From: Monoglobus sp964442605
Lineage (GTDB): Bacteria > Bacillota > Clostridia > Monoglobales > Monoglobaceae
Direction of reading: 5' to 3'
DNA: 18,178 nt
Assembly (NCBI GenBank): GCA_964442605.1
Contig: CAYTZR010000037.1
Location: forward strand, 1-18,178
The position numbers were made by a program, and so were the translations under genes. Position 1 is the first letter of the stretch. Each line of letters opens with the position of its first letter. The notes below the pieces were generated by a model. That model searched no databases. It was not told where the DNA came from and worked only from the letters and a program-made list of their open reading frames with translations. This document shows positions 5,970-14,498 of the stretch, in pieces.

Positions 5970-6629
5970 CTAATTCAACAACCCCGCCGACTTAGAAGCG
6001 TTATACAAAATACTCCCTTTATTTGAACTGCCGCTTGATGACTTGCTTGAACTGCTGCTGCCCGATGACGAGCCGGATGAAGCCGAGCTTGACGAACCTG
6101 AGCTGCTTGTTGTTTTGCTTGATGCGCTCGATGTGCTCACCGTGCCGGAAGTAGTATTTGCGCTTCCGGCGGAACTGCCTGTAGCTCCGCTTTTCCCGTA
6201 GCCGTCCGGAATTGTGGTTGTGCTTGCGGCGGTTATGCGGATTTTTTTGAACGAAATCGGAATTTCTCTGGAATACCCGGTTTCAAGACTTTTGCTGAGT
6301 TCCAAGTTTTCAATAGCCATGTCGCTGTAAACATTATCGTCTGTAACAATAGTAACAGGCGTTGCATCATAGAACATCTGCTCCAGCGTTTCGCACACCG
6401 TTGTTACGCGTTCTTCATCAGACCCGTGTCTTAAATACCAAGTGACGGGGGTGTTAGTGACAAACAATGTCATACTCAGTTTTTCCGAGCCTATAATAAT
6501 CGCATCCGCTACCGAAAAACCTTCCTCGACCGAATATTCCGGTACACTTGCTTCAAGAGTTCGGCTCTCGTTAATAAGCGCGTCAAATTCTATGCCGTTA
6601 ATGCTGACAGGCTGTTTAACTCTTGCCAT
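5970..6629 (-). CDS. Dit-like baseplate/distal tail protein with Ser-rich tail
   Basis: 219 residues from the ATG at 6629, with GGGAGG eight bases upstream. Residues 1-140 have the pattern of Dit-like N-terminal domains in contractile tails: VSINGIEFDALINESRTLEA, then SVEEGFSVADAIIIGSEKLS, and ETGYSREIPISFKKIRITAA near residue 130. Such proteins connect the tail tube to the hub. Residues about 145-208 are very rich in Ser, Gly, Ala and Thr with Lys spaced through the last part, followed by a hydrophobic end (ILYNASKSAGLLN). This tail looks like a flexible linker that ends in an anchoring peptide. It lies between the tape measure and plug genes, as expected. Confidence 0.75.
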   Translation of the reverse strand: MARVKQPVSINGIEFDALINESRTLEASVPEYSVEEGFSVADAIIIGSEKLSMTLFVTNTPVTWYLRHGSDEERVTTVCETLEQMFYDATPVTIVTDDNVYSDMAIENLELSKSLETGYSREIPISFKKIRITAASTTTIPDGYGKSGATGSSAGSANTTSGTVSTSSASSKTTSSSGSSSSASSGSSSGSSSSSKSSSGSSNKGSILYNASKSAGLLN

Positions 6630-6648
6630 TGCTTAAACCTCCCATATA

Positions 6649-9600
6649 TCACTTTGCAAACATGAGTCCTCTTGCAAGGATGGCCGTAACGTCCTCGGCG
6701 GACTTATTCATTACTTTTGCCGTTTGTTTTTGTATGGCGCGGTCTCCCGAGAAAGTATTGTTGATGTTCACGTTTTGGTTGACGTTCCTGCTGTTATCGG
6801 TTGAACCCCCGGCAACGGTTTTGGCTGTTCCTGCGCTTACTACGCTTGCGTTTGCAAGTATGGACATATCTCCGATAGCCGATTGAACGGCAGCCTTAAT
6901 TCGCCCTTTATTTTGGGCAAAGCCGTCGGCAATGGTTTTGATAAATCCGCTGACGTCAGAGCTTTTGTCCACTACGTCGGATACGGCGTCCGAGGCGGCG
7001 TCGGTGTTGTTCTTTACGCCTTGCCCGATACCTGCGGGAATTTGAGAACCGACCTCTTTAGCGAATCTCTTTGACGGCGACGCGATTTGAGCCGCTGCCT
7101 TCGCTGCGGCAACCGCCTTGTTGATAGTGTTCTTCATGGCATTTATGACTCCGGAAGAACCGCTGTTTATACCGGATATCAAGCCGCTCATTATATTAAG
7201 GCCTATGCTCGCAAAAGACGATGACAAGCCGCTAAAGGCACTTTTCATGCCGTCGGCAATCGCCTTGCAAGACGAGATAACCCTGCTCTGAGCGTTATTT
7301 AGGCTCGTCTGCATACTTGTGCCGATTTGGTCGAAAATAGTTGACGTTTGCGTTCGAGCCTGAGACCATGCCGTAGTCATGGAACTTACTATATTGCCGG
7401 ACACCGATGTTGTATTTGAGTACATTCCGGCAAGGGTAGAGGATACGGATGACGACATCGACGTTGTGCTTGCAATAACACCGGCAGATACAGACTGAAA
7501 CGCCGCAAGAAGCGTATTGATTTGCGTATTTGCCGTCATGACAGCCGTATTCATGACCGCCAAGCTTGACACAACGGTTGCCAAAACTGCGGCAAGCATC
7601 ATCATTGGCGATACAATCATGACTACCGGTGATACAAGTGCCGTCAACGCCGCAGCGAGCGGTATCGCCGATTCGGTTATCAACGTGAAAGATGCGGGTA
7701 TTGAATCGGATGCGCTTGTTACCATTCCAATACTGCTAATCAATTGCGTCAGCAGAGTGTTAATAAGTCTTAGAGCGGTACTGAGCGCCGTGGCACCCAC
7801 CGCAGCTGCGGCAAGGGCGGTAAAAAGAGATACGACGCTCGTAAGAAGGGCGGCGATAGGAGATGCCGCCTTACTTGTGTTTGATGCAAATTTTTTCAGT
7901 GCGGATGCCGAAAGTGGCAATGCCGCCGCGAGAGNNNNNNNNNNNNNNNNNNNNNNNNNNNNNNNNNNNNNNNNNNNNNNNNNNNNNNNNNNNNNNNNNN
8001 NNNNNNNNNNNNNNNNNNNNNNNNNNNNNNNNNNTTTGATGCAAATTTTTTCAGTGCGGATGCCGAAAGTGGCAATGCCGCCGCGAGAGACGTCATAGCC
8101 CCAAGCATACCCGATGACGCGCTTTTAATTTCTTTGAGGCTTGACGCCGCCGTGGAACCTGAATCTGCCATTGTTGCAATGGCGGAGCCGATTGTTGCCA
8201 TTTCAATCGCCAAAGCAGCCAATGGTATTACTGCGGCGACAGCGGCAACAGCAAGAGCCGCGAAGCCCACCGCCGCAGCTGCAGCTCCCGCACCTGATAA
8301 GGCAGCCCCAGCCGCAAATACGGTCATCGCCGCGCCCAGCTCAACCAAGGCAACCGCTCCGCTTGCGCCGTATTCGACTATGGTAGGTAATACTCCGGCT
8401 ATAATCGCAATAGCTGCCGCTCCGGCAACAGCGGCGGCGGCAATAGCTAAAAGAGCTGCGGCAAACGCGAGCAGTCCGACAGATCCTGCCGTCAAAGCCG
8501 GTGCCAATGCTGCGGCAACAGCCATTAACGCCGCTATTCCGACGCCCATTCCCGCAAACACGGCAATAGCTCCCGCTCCCGCGTCTGAAATTTCTATAGC
8601 GGCATATGCCATTACGGCAATTCCCGCAGCGGCAATAAGAACTGCGGCTCCAAAGGCCACAAGTCCGGTAGCCGCTCCGTTTAAGCTCTCGCCGAACGCT
8701 CCCGCTACCGCCATTAGCCCGACGATGCCGCCAACCATACTGATAATCGCGACAACGGCACCCGGTCCTGCCTGCGCTATCTGCACGGCTGAGTACGCGA
8801 GTATACCGATAGCCGCCGCAAGCATGAGTACAGCGGAGGCAAATCCGCTAAAACCGCCTTGCGCCGAGGACGATGTTTTTCCCGCTCCGGATATAGCCTG
8901 ACCTATTTTAGATACCGTTCCGGCAACACCAGATATTGTTTTAATCGTTTTGAACGCCGCCACTACAGCGAGTATGGCGACAGCCAGCTTGCCGAGAGTG
9001 TTCTGCAAATCAGTGTTTCCGGCAAGAGCGGTTGTAAGGCGTTCAAAGAAATTTATAACTCCGGCGATACCGTTGCCGAGGTCCGCAAACAGGTCATCTC
9101 CGAATACGTCTTCAAGCTTTTGCTTTATCCAATCAAGCACAGGCGAAATGATTGACTTAATCGAGTTCCAAATGCCCGAAAAGAAAGTTTTTAGGTTGTT
9201 CCAGATATTAACAATCTTCTGGCGCATTAGCTCCGCGTCGATACCCGCCTTTTGGAAGCAGTATCCGATAACGGAATCGTTGCCTTTCATAAAGTTGATA
9301 AAATCATCAACAAGCAAGAACAGAACGGTAATCGCCGCCACAAGCAGAAGAATTCCCGCGTTCTTAATCGAAAACGCCGCTTTCAGCACTTTCCCTACCA
9401 TTTGAATAGCCGATATGATTTTGGAAAAATTCATAGCGACAAGCAAAGCGCCTGCGGCTGCCGAAATTAACTTCATGAGATTTTCGGCTCCGCCCAACTT
9501 CTCGGATAACCAAACAACAGCGGTTCTCGCTCGGTTAAGGACGGCGATTACGCCGTTAAACGCTTTAACCATAGTCGTGCCGATAGTCTGGGTAATGTTG

Positions 9601-10316
9601 AGCGCTTTATTCATCTCGTCAACCCAGAATCCAAACCGGTTTCTTATATTCAGCAGGGCGTCGGAAACGCCGAAATTCAAGTTTGAAAAGGCCGCGTCAA
9701 TATCATCGGCAGAATTAAGTAGGGCGGTTTTAACGGTTTCAGCCGTAACTTTACCGGCATCCGCCATGCTGTTTAGTTCTTCTCTGGTTACACCAAGACT
9801 CTTGCAAATCTGTTCGATGAGAGCCGGAGCCGTTCGCGCTATTCGGGTCAGGTCGGATGAAGTGGCCTGTCCGGCAGCGGCTATTCGCTGGATGCTGCTT
9901 GTCATTGACGAAATTTCTCCGTCAGAATACCCTGCGGCTTTTCCGAGCTTATTCACATACTCTACGAACGTAGCCGCTTCTTCGACGGGAAAAACTTCCG
10001 CGTTTGCCTGTTTGAGGCTTGCGACGGTGTCAACCATGCTTCCGTATGATGTACGGCAATTGTTTGCCGACTCCAAAACCTTCTCCTGAATTTCTCCGAG
10101 GTTTTCAGCATATTCGGTTGCGTAAGCAAGCTTATCTCCAATGCCGTCAAATTCTTCCGCGATAGCGTTAAGCTGTGACAGGCTTATGCCTATGCCGATT
10201 GTACCCAAAAGCTTTGTCGCCGTGTTTTTAATTCCGGAGATGGCGTTATTGACGCTGTTGATGTCCTCATTCTTTACTTTAAAACCAACCTTGTTTACAA
10301 ATTCCGAAACAGTCAA
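6649..10316 (-). CDS. Tape measure protein (1170 aa after removing gap artefact)
   Basis: The start is TTG at 10316 with GAGGTGG just upstream. An N run at 7935-8034 is flanked by identical 55-bp copies; removing 155 bases leaves 3513 bases, exactly 1171 codons, joining PLSASALKKFAS to NTSKAASPIAALL. Residues 1-280 match the tape measure N-terminal domain (MTVSEFVNKVGFKVKNEDIN, and DLTRIARTAPALIEQI near 160). Residues about 480-720 are almost all Ala, Gly, Val, Ile and Leu, the hydrophobic part thought to cross the membrane during DNA injection, with a 63-residue internal repeat (507-541 and 570-604). The C-terminal third has IASPSKRFAKEVGSQIPAGI, common in tape measure C-termini. No lysozyme or peptidase domain is evident. 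At the usual 0.15 nm per residue the tail would be about 175 nm long. Confidence 0.93.
7880..7934. repeat. 55-bp contig-end duplicate, left copy
   Basis: The 55 bases beginning tttgatgcaaattttttc and ending gccgccgcgagag recur exactly at 8035-8089. Removing one copy with the Ns rejoins the tape measure frame. Confidence 0.95.
7935..8034. other. Assembly gap (100 N), probably artefactual
   Basis: 100 Ns within the tape measure gene between identical 55-bp flanks. Collapse restores a full-length frame, so no sequence is likely to be missing. Confidence 0.9.
8035..8089. repeat. 55-bp contig-end duplicate, right copy
   Basis: Exact copy of 7880-7934; it encodes LAAALPLSASALKKFAS in the frame of the tape measure N-terminal part. 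Confidence 0.95.
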
Positions 10317-10343
10317 GCTACCACCTCACCTTCAACTGCGTTT

Positions 10344-10547
10344 CTAATTTTTTCTGTTTTTCATTTCTTCCGCTTGCCCCTGCTCAATGTCTTGGTCCAT
10401 ACGGTACAGGGCATACAGCTTAAGCGCCTCGTCGAGAGTATACTCCGATTCAAGCTCCAGTTTGGATGCGATACGCGCCTTAATAAGGGTGTACATCCTC
10501 ATTTCCAATTCGCAAAACCGACTTAGGTCGAGGCTTCCCCATTTTTC
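10344..10547 (-). CDS. Frameshift extension of tail assembly chaperone
   Basis: An open frame in the -1 phase relative to the chaperone gene extends about 180 bases beyond its stop (TAA at 10523-10525). The residues after the overlap, EQWYEKWGSLDLSRFCELEM followed by a charged helical region and LDEALKLYALYRMDQDI, look like real protein, while the part overlapping the chaperone looks like a shadow. No ribosome binding site is seen for a separate start. If ribosomes slip back by one, the product is 236 residues. The candidate slip site is GAAAAAT (minus strand, 10541-10547). The frame ends 28 bases before the tape measure gene, exactly where the 'GT'-type frameshift product is found in most long-tailed phages. 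The limit given at 10547 is the proposed slip site, not a start codon. Confidence 0.75.
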   Translation of the reverse strand, partial: EKWGSLDLSRFCELEMRMYTLIKARIASKLELESEYTLDEALKLYALYRMDQDIEQGQAEEMKNRKN

Positions 10548-11053
10548 GTACCACTGTTCTTGCCCTTCAATTTCTTCACCGCTTGGTCCGTAATATCTTG
10601 CAGGTCTCCAGATTGGCCTGCTATTTTCCTGAAAAAACCGCCAAAATTCAATTTGATAACCTCCCAGCAGAGGATGAGCATATCCTGCATTTCTCCGCAA
10701 AAGATTTCGTTTGCCGCATCATACGTCAAGCGTTCGGTTTCATTGTTCTCGTTGTCATATGCGATATTCTTATAGTCTATCAGTAACTGCTTCATGAGAT
10801 GTTCAAACTTCTCTCCGTCAAGTTGCGAAAGAGCGTCCGCAACAGCCGGAAAAGCCTCGTCCACATCCATATCCGCGATATTTACGGCATTGTTAACATC
10901 CGCGCCTTTCATAAGGGGAGACAGGCTGCCGAGAACCGGCGCAATAACCGAAGCCAGCTCACCGCTTATTCTCGCGGCTGTAAAAGCCGGAAACGGGGTG
11001 ATGTAAAAATAAAAATCTCCTATTTTCTTTGTCGTTACATCCATCTGTTTCAT
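10523..11053 (-). CDS. Tail assembly chaperone (G-like, zero-frame product)
   Basis: 176 residues from the ATG at 11053 (MKQMDVTTKKIGDFYFYITP), which has CGGAGG upstream; the upstream in-frame ATG at 11077 has no site. The protein is mainly helical with the segments FPAFTAARISGELASVIAPV and EIFCGEMQDMLILCWEVIKL NFGGFF, the latter being typical of chaperones in this phage type (TAC_15-like). They bind the tape measure protein and help tube polymerisation, and are absent from the virion. The end is Lys/Gly-rich and overlaps an open -1 frame, so two products are likely. Gene order, tube then chaperone then tape measure, supports the call. Confidence 0.8.
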   Translation of the reverse strand: MKQMDVTTKKIGDFYFYITPFPAFTAARISGELASVIAPVLGSLSPLMKGADVNNAVNIADMDVDEAFPAVADALSQLDGEKFEHLMKQLLIDYKNIAYDNENNETERLTYDAANEIFCGEMQDMLILCWEVIKLNFGGFFRKIAGQSGDLQDITDQAVKKLKGKNSGTKNGEAST

Positions 11054-11090
11054 TTGATAACCTCCGTTTTTATTCATGTAAAGCAGACGA

Positions 11091-11115
11091 AAAGGCTCCC
11101 TTTCAGAGAGCCTTT
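11091..11115 (-). terminator. Hairpin after tail tube gene, possible weak terminator
   Basis: On the minus strand AAAGGCTC (11115-11108) pairs with GAGCCTTT (11098-11091) around a 9-base loop, and is followed by TCGTCT, a poor T-rich run. It lies 14 bases past the tail tube stop and before the chaperone. It may be a partial terminator that lowers chaperone expression relative to the abundant tube and sheath, or an RNA-stabilising hairpin. Confidence 0.5.
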
Positions 11116-11128
11116 CATCAATCTGCGC

Positions 11129-11545
11129 TTATTCGGTAATCACACCTGAGCCGGTATGAATTTCCCACTCGCGGTTGTTTGATTCTTTTCCGAAGCCTCT
11201 TGACGCGGGGCCTTTCGGCCACGCCGAGTCAGAGCTGAATACAAGACCGCCTTTCAAATCCTTTATAACGATAGGGAACATCCCGTTGCCGTCTTTCATA
11301 TCCTTTGAAAGCCTCTTTTGCAGGTATGAATTCGTGCTGGAGGTTTGTAAAAGCGACAGCTTAACGGTATAAGTATCGTCGGGGCTTATGCTGCGAACAA
11401 TTTCACCGTCGCAACCAACCTTCTTGGTGACGCCGTCGCCGTTTGGGTCGATAGTAACAAAAGAGTCATCCGCAAAGCCCGAAGCGATGTGGTTGCCGAG
11501 AGCAACCGTGACCTCTTTGGGGTTATAGGTTTTAATCTTTCCCAT
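11129..11545 (-). CDS. Tail tube protein, DUF3277 type
   Basis: 138 residues with GAGGAGG upstream of the ATG. Segments KTYNPKEVTVALGNHIASGF, FVTIDPNGDGVTKKVGCDGE and DDTYTVKLSLLQTSSTNSYL have the pattern of DUF3277 tail tube proteins, which form the inner tube through which DNA passes. Length is normal. The gene directly follows the DUF3383 sheath with a 17-base gap, the standard sheath-tube pair. C-terminal NREWEIHTGSGVITE is typical of a short beta-strand end. Confidence 0.88.
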   Translation of the reverse strand: MGKIKTYNPKEVTVALGNHIASGFADDSFVTIDPNGDGVTKKVGCDGEIVRSISPDDTYTVKLSLLQTSSTNSYLQKRLSKDMKDGNGMFPIVIKDLKGGLVFSSDSAWPKGPASRGFGKESNNREWEIHTGSGVITE

Positions 11546-11562
11546 AGTTCAGTCCTCCTCTC

Positions 11563-12681
11563 TTACAGTTCATATGTCAGGCTGCCGTTAAGGTCTACAA
11601 CGTGGATTGCTCCCGACAGACGAGCCTTAAAGGTAATTCCCTGCAGCTTTCTGCTTGCCTTTTCCGAAGCGCTCAGAGATGAAACGGACGGGACCGAGGT
11701 TGTATAACCGGGGTTGCTGTTACCGTCATCATCATATTCGTCCTCGGCAATCCCGCCGATGTCCTGACCGGCTTTCAGGGACGCAAGCAGTTGGTTTTGG
11801 AGCAGTGCTATTCCCGCATCCGTAAACGGAATTTTAGGACTGGTAACGAACAGGTTTACAAGGCGAACCTGCATATCGTTTTTCAGCCAATCACGGAAAC
11901 GGATAATGTCCATCCATTCTCCGGCTCTCGTCAAACCGCCGATGGTTATATTTTTACTTCCTACGGTTACAAAATAGTTGAGATTGTGACTCGCGATGTC
12001 CTCCATTTCGGTCGTACTGAACGCGGAAGGCTTGCAAGCCGCCAGCTGCTTATATGCCGCCGTTTCGGTGCCTGATTCATAATTGAGCCATTTTGCGGCA
12101 TAGGCTACGTTGAGATACTTATTCGCCGGATTGACGTCTGCCTCAGTCTGGTCGGAGCTTTCAACTCCCACAATTCCGGACGTCCTGAAATATGTGTCTT
12201 CCGTCGCGGCTTTGTTCTCTGTATCGCCAAAGTAATTAAGCTCGGTGTACAAGAACATTTTCTCCTGTGTTTCGACATAAGCGGCGATGCTTTCATACTC
12301 AGATTCATCAACGCCCGCTGTGCAGACCACATACCATCCGGAAGTGTCGATTGCTCTTTTAATAGCAGCGACAGCGGTTTCGGCCTCTCCGTCCTCATCG
12401 GTCTGTATCGGGGCGATATAGATTTTCGAGGGCGCAGGGCTCTGACTGAACGCAACCTGAGCCGCCAGAGCGACAGGGTCAGCCTTATCTTCATCAGCAG
12501 ACCAGCCCGCATCCGTAACCGCATTAAGCGAAGTATAGGCTCCGACAAGAGCGGGAGCTTTTGCGGGTGCGGTTTTCGGCAGCGGCCCGACAATGAGAAG
12601 GTTGTCAAAGCTGGCATCATCGACAATCGGAGAGTTAATGTCGATATTTACCGTGGCTATCAAATCATAATTTTTACCCAT
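11563..12681 (-). CDS. Contractile tail sheath protein, DUF3383 type
   Basis: 372 residues with GGAGG 11 bases upstream of the ATG. The N-terminus (MGKNYDLIATVNIDINSPIV), a SFDNLLIVG segment, an AAQVAFSQSPAPSKIYIAPI segment near residue 75, and a C-terminal FKARLSGAIHVVDLNGSLTY are the pattern of DUF3383 sheath proteins. These polymerise around the tube and contract at infection. A short acidic loop (EDEYDDDGNSNPGY) lies near residue 320. The C-terminal strand VVDLNGSLTY fits the strand exchange that links neighbouring subunits in sheaths. The presence of this gene makes the phage a myovirus type. Confidence 0.9.
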   Translation of the reverse strand: MGKNYDLIATVNIDINSPIVDDASFDNLLIVGPLPKTAPAKAPALVGAYTSLNAVTDAGWSADEDKADPVALAAQVAFSQSPAPSKIYIAPIQTDEDGEAETAVAAIKRAIDTSGWYVVCTAGVDESEYESIAAYVETQEKMFLYTELNYFGDTENKAATEDTYFRTSGIVGVESSDQTEADVNPANKYLNVAYAAKWLNYESGTETAAYKQLAACKPSAFSTTEMEDIASHNLNYFVTVGSKNITIGGLTRAGEWMDIIRFRDWLKNDMQVRLVNLFVTSPKIPFTDAGIALLQNQLLASLKAGQDIGGIAEDEYDDDGNSNPGYTTSVPSVSSLSASEKASRKLQGITFKARLSGAIHVVDLNGSLTYEL

Positions 12682-12702
12682 TGTTTAAAATTCCTCCATT
12701 CT

Positions 12703-13248
12703 TTAATTTATTGGGGCATTTTCGATGTCGGCGCCGGAGAAATATCCCACGTCGCCGATATTTTTATCTGTTTCCTGCGTGAAATAGAACAAGACCTCCA
12801 GCCGTGAACGGTACTCGTAATTGTTGTCGTTCACAACGCCGGTAAGGTCCTGTACATCTGTTTCTATCAGGATTGACACGTCATGTTCGTTGCACCACGC
12901 AACGCATTTTGGGCTGTTCAGGTAATCGGCGAACGAGAGCATTTCATCCATTGCCGAGTTTGAGTATGCTACTACGTTGCCGTCATCGTCTTCAACTGCC
13001 GCACCGTTGGTGAACAGGTCAACGACAATCGGCATCTTTGACAGATAGTAGCCTACGATTACACCATCCGCGGTCTCGTTGTTTGCCGCTTGCGGACGGC
13101 TGACGTTGCCGGGGGTAAGCGTTACAAGCGAAATTCGCGGCTTCGCAATTCTGCTCTGGTTTGAAAATATAAGCGTGTACCCTTCAAAAAACGACTCTGC
13201 CAATTGCCTAAACAATTCTTTGGCTTCACTCGCTTTCAATCTCGTCAC
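12703..13248 (-). CDS. Neck / tail terminator-like protein (LIC_12616 type)
   Basis: 181 residues if the GTG at 13248 is used; a TTG at 13239 (178 residues) has better spacing from the AGGAAGG site. Segments SRIAKPRISLVTLTPGNVSR, GYYLSKMPIVVDLFTNGA and SFADYLNSPKCVAWCNEHDV followed by DLTGVVNDNNYEYRSRLEVL match the LIC_12616-type family, assigned to the neck/tail terminator of simple contractile tails. The stretch RSRLEVLFYFTQETDKNIG near the end is typical. It precedes the sheath, where a terminator that caps sheath and tube would be encoded. It overlaps the previous gene by 23 bases. Confidence 0.8.
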   Translation of the reverse strand: MTRLKASEAKELFRQLAESFFEGYTLIFSNQSRIAKPRISLVTLTPGNVSRPQAANNETADGVIVGYYLSKMPIVVDLFTNGAAVEDDDGNVVAYSNSAMDEMLSFADYLNSPKCVAWCNEHDVSILIETDVQDLTGVVNDNNYEYRSRLEVLFYFTQETDKNIGDVGYFSGADIENAPIN

Positions 13249-13639
13249 CTTCCTCGTCTGTCATAATCAGGTCAACGGATTTTGCAGCGTCTTCCGGCAC
13301 GATAACAAACTCGTAATTCCAATGCGCGAGAATTGTATCATCATATTCGACTGCCGACACGCACTCGTACCAGTCGCCGTGGTAGTAGAGAAGGTCACCC
13401 TTTACGCCGGCATCTTGATTGGCGGAACGCAGGACGTCCGTCCCGTGCGCTTCCAGTCTTTTGACTTTGCGCTCACCTTCAGGCAAGGCGTTAATAGTGT
13501 CGCTTCCGGCAGGATGGACATGAAGGTTTGCCGTAAAGTCGGTGTGACCGGTGGTGACATAGCCTTTTACAACGCTTTGCTCGCCAAATCGGCGCACCCT
13601 ATATTTTTTGTTGAATATGGTAATATTCAAGCCTGTCAC
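13226..13639 (-). CDS. Uncharacterised connector/neck-region protein
   Basis: 137 residues starting at GTG 13639, which overlaps the TGA of the upstream gene (GTGA) and has GGAAAGG just before it. It begins MTGLNITIFNKKYRVRRFGE and is beta-rich, with VTTGHTDFTANLHVHP, LEAHGTDVLRSANQDAGVKG and GDWYECVSAVEYDDTILAHW segments; the last resembles the beta-barrel of head-closure or stopper proteins in which a W-E pattern is followed by D.T.L.H. The C-terminus is acidic (MTDEEGDEIESE). I do not recognise a family with certainty. Position between gp10-like and terminator-like genes suggests a head-completion or stopper role. Confidence 0.7.
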   Translation of the reverse strand: MTGLNITIFNKKYRVRRFGEQSVVKGYVTTGHTDFTANLHVHPAGSDTINALPEGERKVKRLEAHGTDVLRSANQDAGVKGDLLYYHGDWYECVSAVEYDDTILAHWNYEFVIVPEDAAKSVDLIMTDEEGDEIESE

Positions 13640-14094
13640 GACCTTTCCTTGATGACGTAATTCACAGATTGCCGCATGAGGCCCGTGTCTATAAGCGGCT
13701 GTGCAGAACCTTTCTTTTTGACGGTGCTTTCCGCGTTAGGTTCAAAACCTCCGTCAACAATCTCCTGTTGCACAAGTCCCTTGCAGAAAACACCTATTTG
13801 GTTAAGCGCATCCTCAGCCTCGCCGCCGTTAGAAATGGTCTGATTTGCAGTGTCGCAAATTTTTTGAAGTTCATCTTCGTGATTTTCAAAACTCTGTCGC
13901 ATAAACGGACGGGCGGGCATACTTGAAGTGCCGAATTCGTTATATGCGGCTATCTCGGTTACATCAGCCCCCGTTTCGTCATAGACAGCGTCTCCCGCTT
14001 GAAAACCGACTCTGACTTCAAGACTTTCCAGCTTACGTAATTCCTGCAAGAACTTTCTGCCTTCGGCAGTCATATCGGAAAATTCTATAGCCAT
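13636..14094 (-). CDS. HK97 gp10-like tail/neck completion protein
   Basis: 152 residues from the ATG at 14094. Residues 27-70 carry the hallmarks of the HK97 gp10-like family: LEVRVGFQAGD, then IAAYNEFGTSSMPARPFMRQ, where the NEFGT...PARPF motif is diagnostic. The C-terminus has a LIDTGLMRQSVNYVI segment, matching the conserved 'L.DTG.L..S' end. These proteins act at the head-tail junction. The ribosome binding site is weaker than its neighbours' (GGGGAG about 12 bases away), and the gene begins three bases after the previous stop, so translation is likely coupled. Confidence 0.88.
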   Translation of the reverse strand: MAIEFSDMTAEGRKFLQELRKLESLEVRVGFQAGDAVYDETGADVTEIAAYNEFGTSSMPARPFMRQSFENHEDELQKICDTANQTISNGGEAEDALNQIGVFCKGLVQQEIVDGGFEPNAESTVKKKGSAQPLIDTGLMRQSVNYVIKERS

Positions 14095-14097
14095 GGC

Positions 14098-14487
14098 CTA
14101 ACCACTCTCCCCACCGCAACGTATAGGTACGATAACCAGACGCCTTAATGAGAGGTACTGAACGCCGTATGCGGTTAAGCCGAGTTCGGCGTCCGTTGCT
14201 ATATTGGAGCTTTGATTAGCGCCAAAGCTGATACTGCTGCCGCCCTCGGACACACTTCCTACAGCAAAGCCTACTCCTATAGCACCGAGTTCTCCAAGAG
14301 GGTTTTCACCAAGACCGGACATTTTCATCTTGTGGCACACCAGATAGGCAAGCGCTTGTTCGTATAATTTACCAAACTGCTTTTTGCTAACCATAGGCAG
14401 TACTAACGCAATCCACTGTTCAAGTTCGGCATCGGGTACATCCTTAAACTCCGAACCGACAAGCCTGATAGTCTCGATGACAGACAT
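14098..14487 (-). CDS. DUF4054-like head-tail connector protein
   Basis: 129 residues from the ATG at 14487 (MSVIETIRLVGSEFKDVPDA); an ATG two codons earlier is only two bases from the AAGGAG site. The N-terminal helical part ('F.DVPDAELEQWIALVLPMV') followed by LYEQALAYLVCHKMKMSG matches DUF4054, whose members are adaptor-type connector proteins under the portal. The central Gly/Ser-rich stretch (VGFAVGSVSEGGSSISFG) and the YGVQYLSLRRLVIVPIRC end are also typical. It follows the head genes, marking the switch to the connector module. Confidence 0.85.
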   Translation of the reverse strand: MSVIETIRLVGSEFKDVPDAELEQWIALVLPMVSKKQFGKLYEQALAYLVCHKMKMSGLGENPLGELGAIGVGFAVGSVSEGGSSISFGANQSSNIATDAELGLTAYGVQYLSLRRLVIVPIRCGGESG

Positions 14488-14498
14488 AAGCATTCTCC

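Noticed and set aside
8134..8901. 255-residue plus-strand Ala/Pro-rich frame
   Set aside because: Antisense shadow of the Ala/Gly-rich tape measure region, where codon composition keeps the opposite strand open.
9415..10089. 224-residue plus-strand frame
   Set aside because: Antisense of the conserved tape measure N-terminal domain; no ribosome binding site or recognisable protein features.
10548..10700. Upstream half of the 118-residue frame as an independent gene start
   Set aside because: It is the -1 shadow of the conserved chaperone C-terminal region and has no start signal; only the part past the chaperone stop looks like protein.
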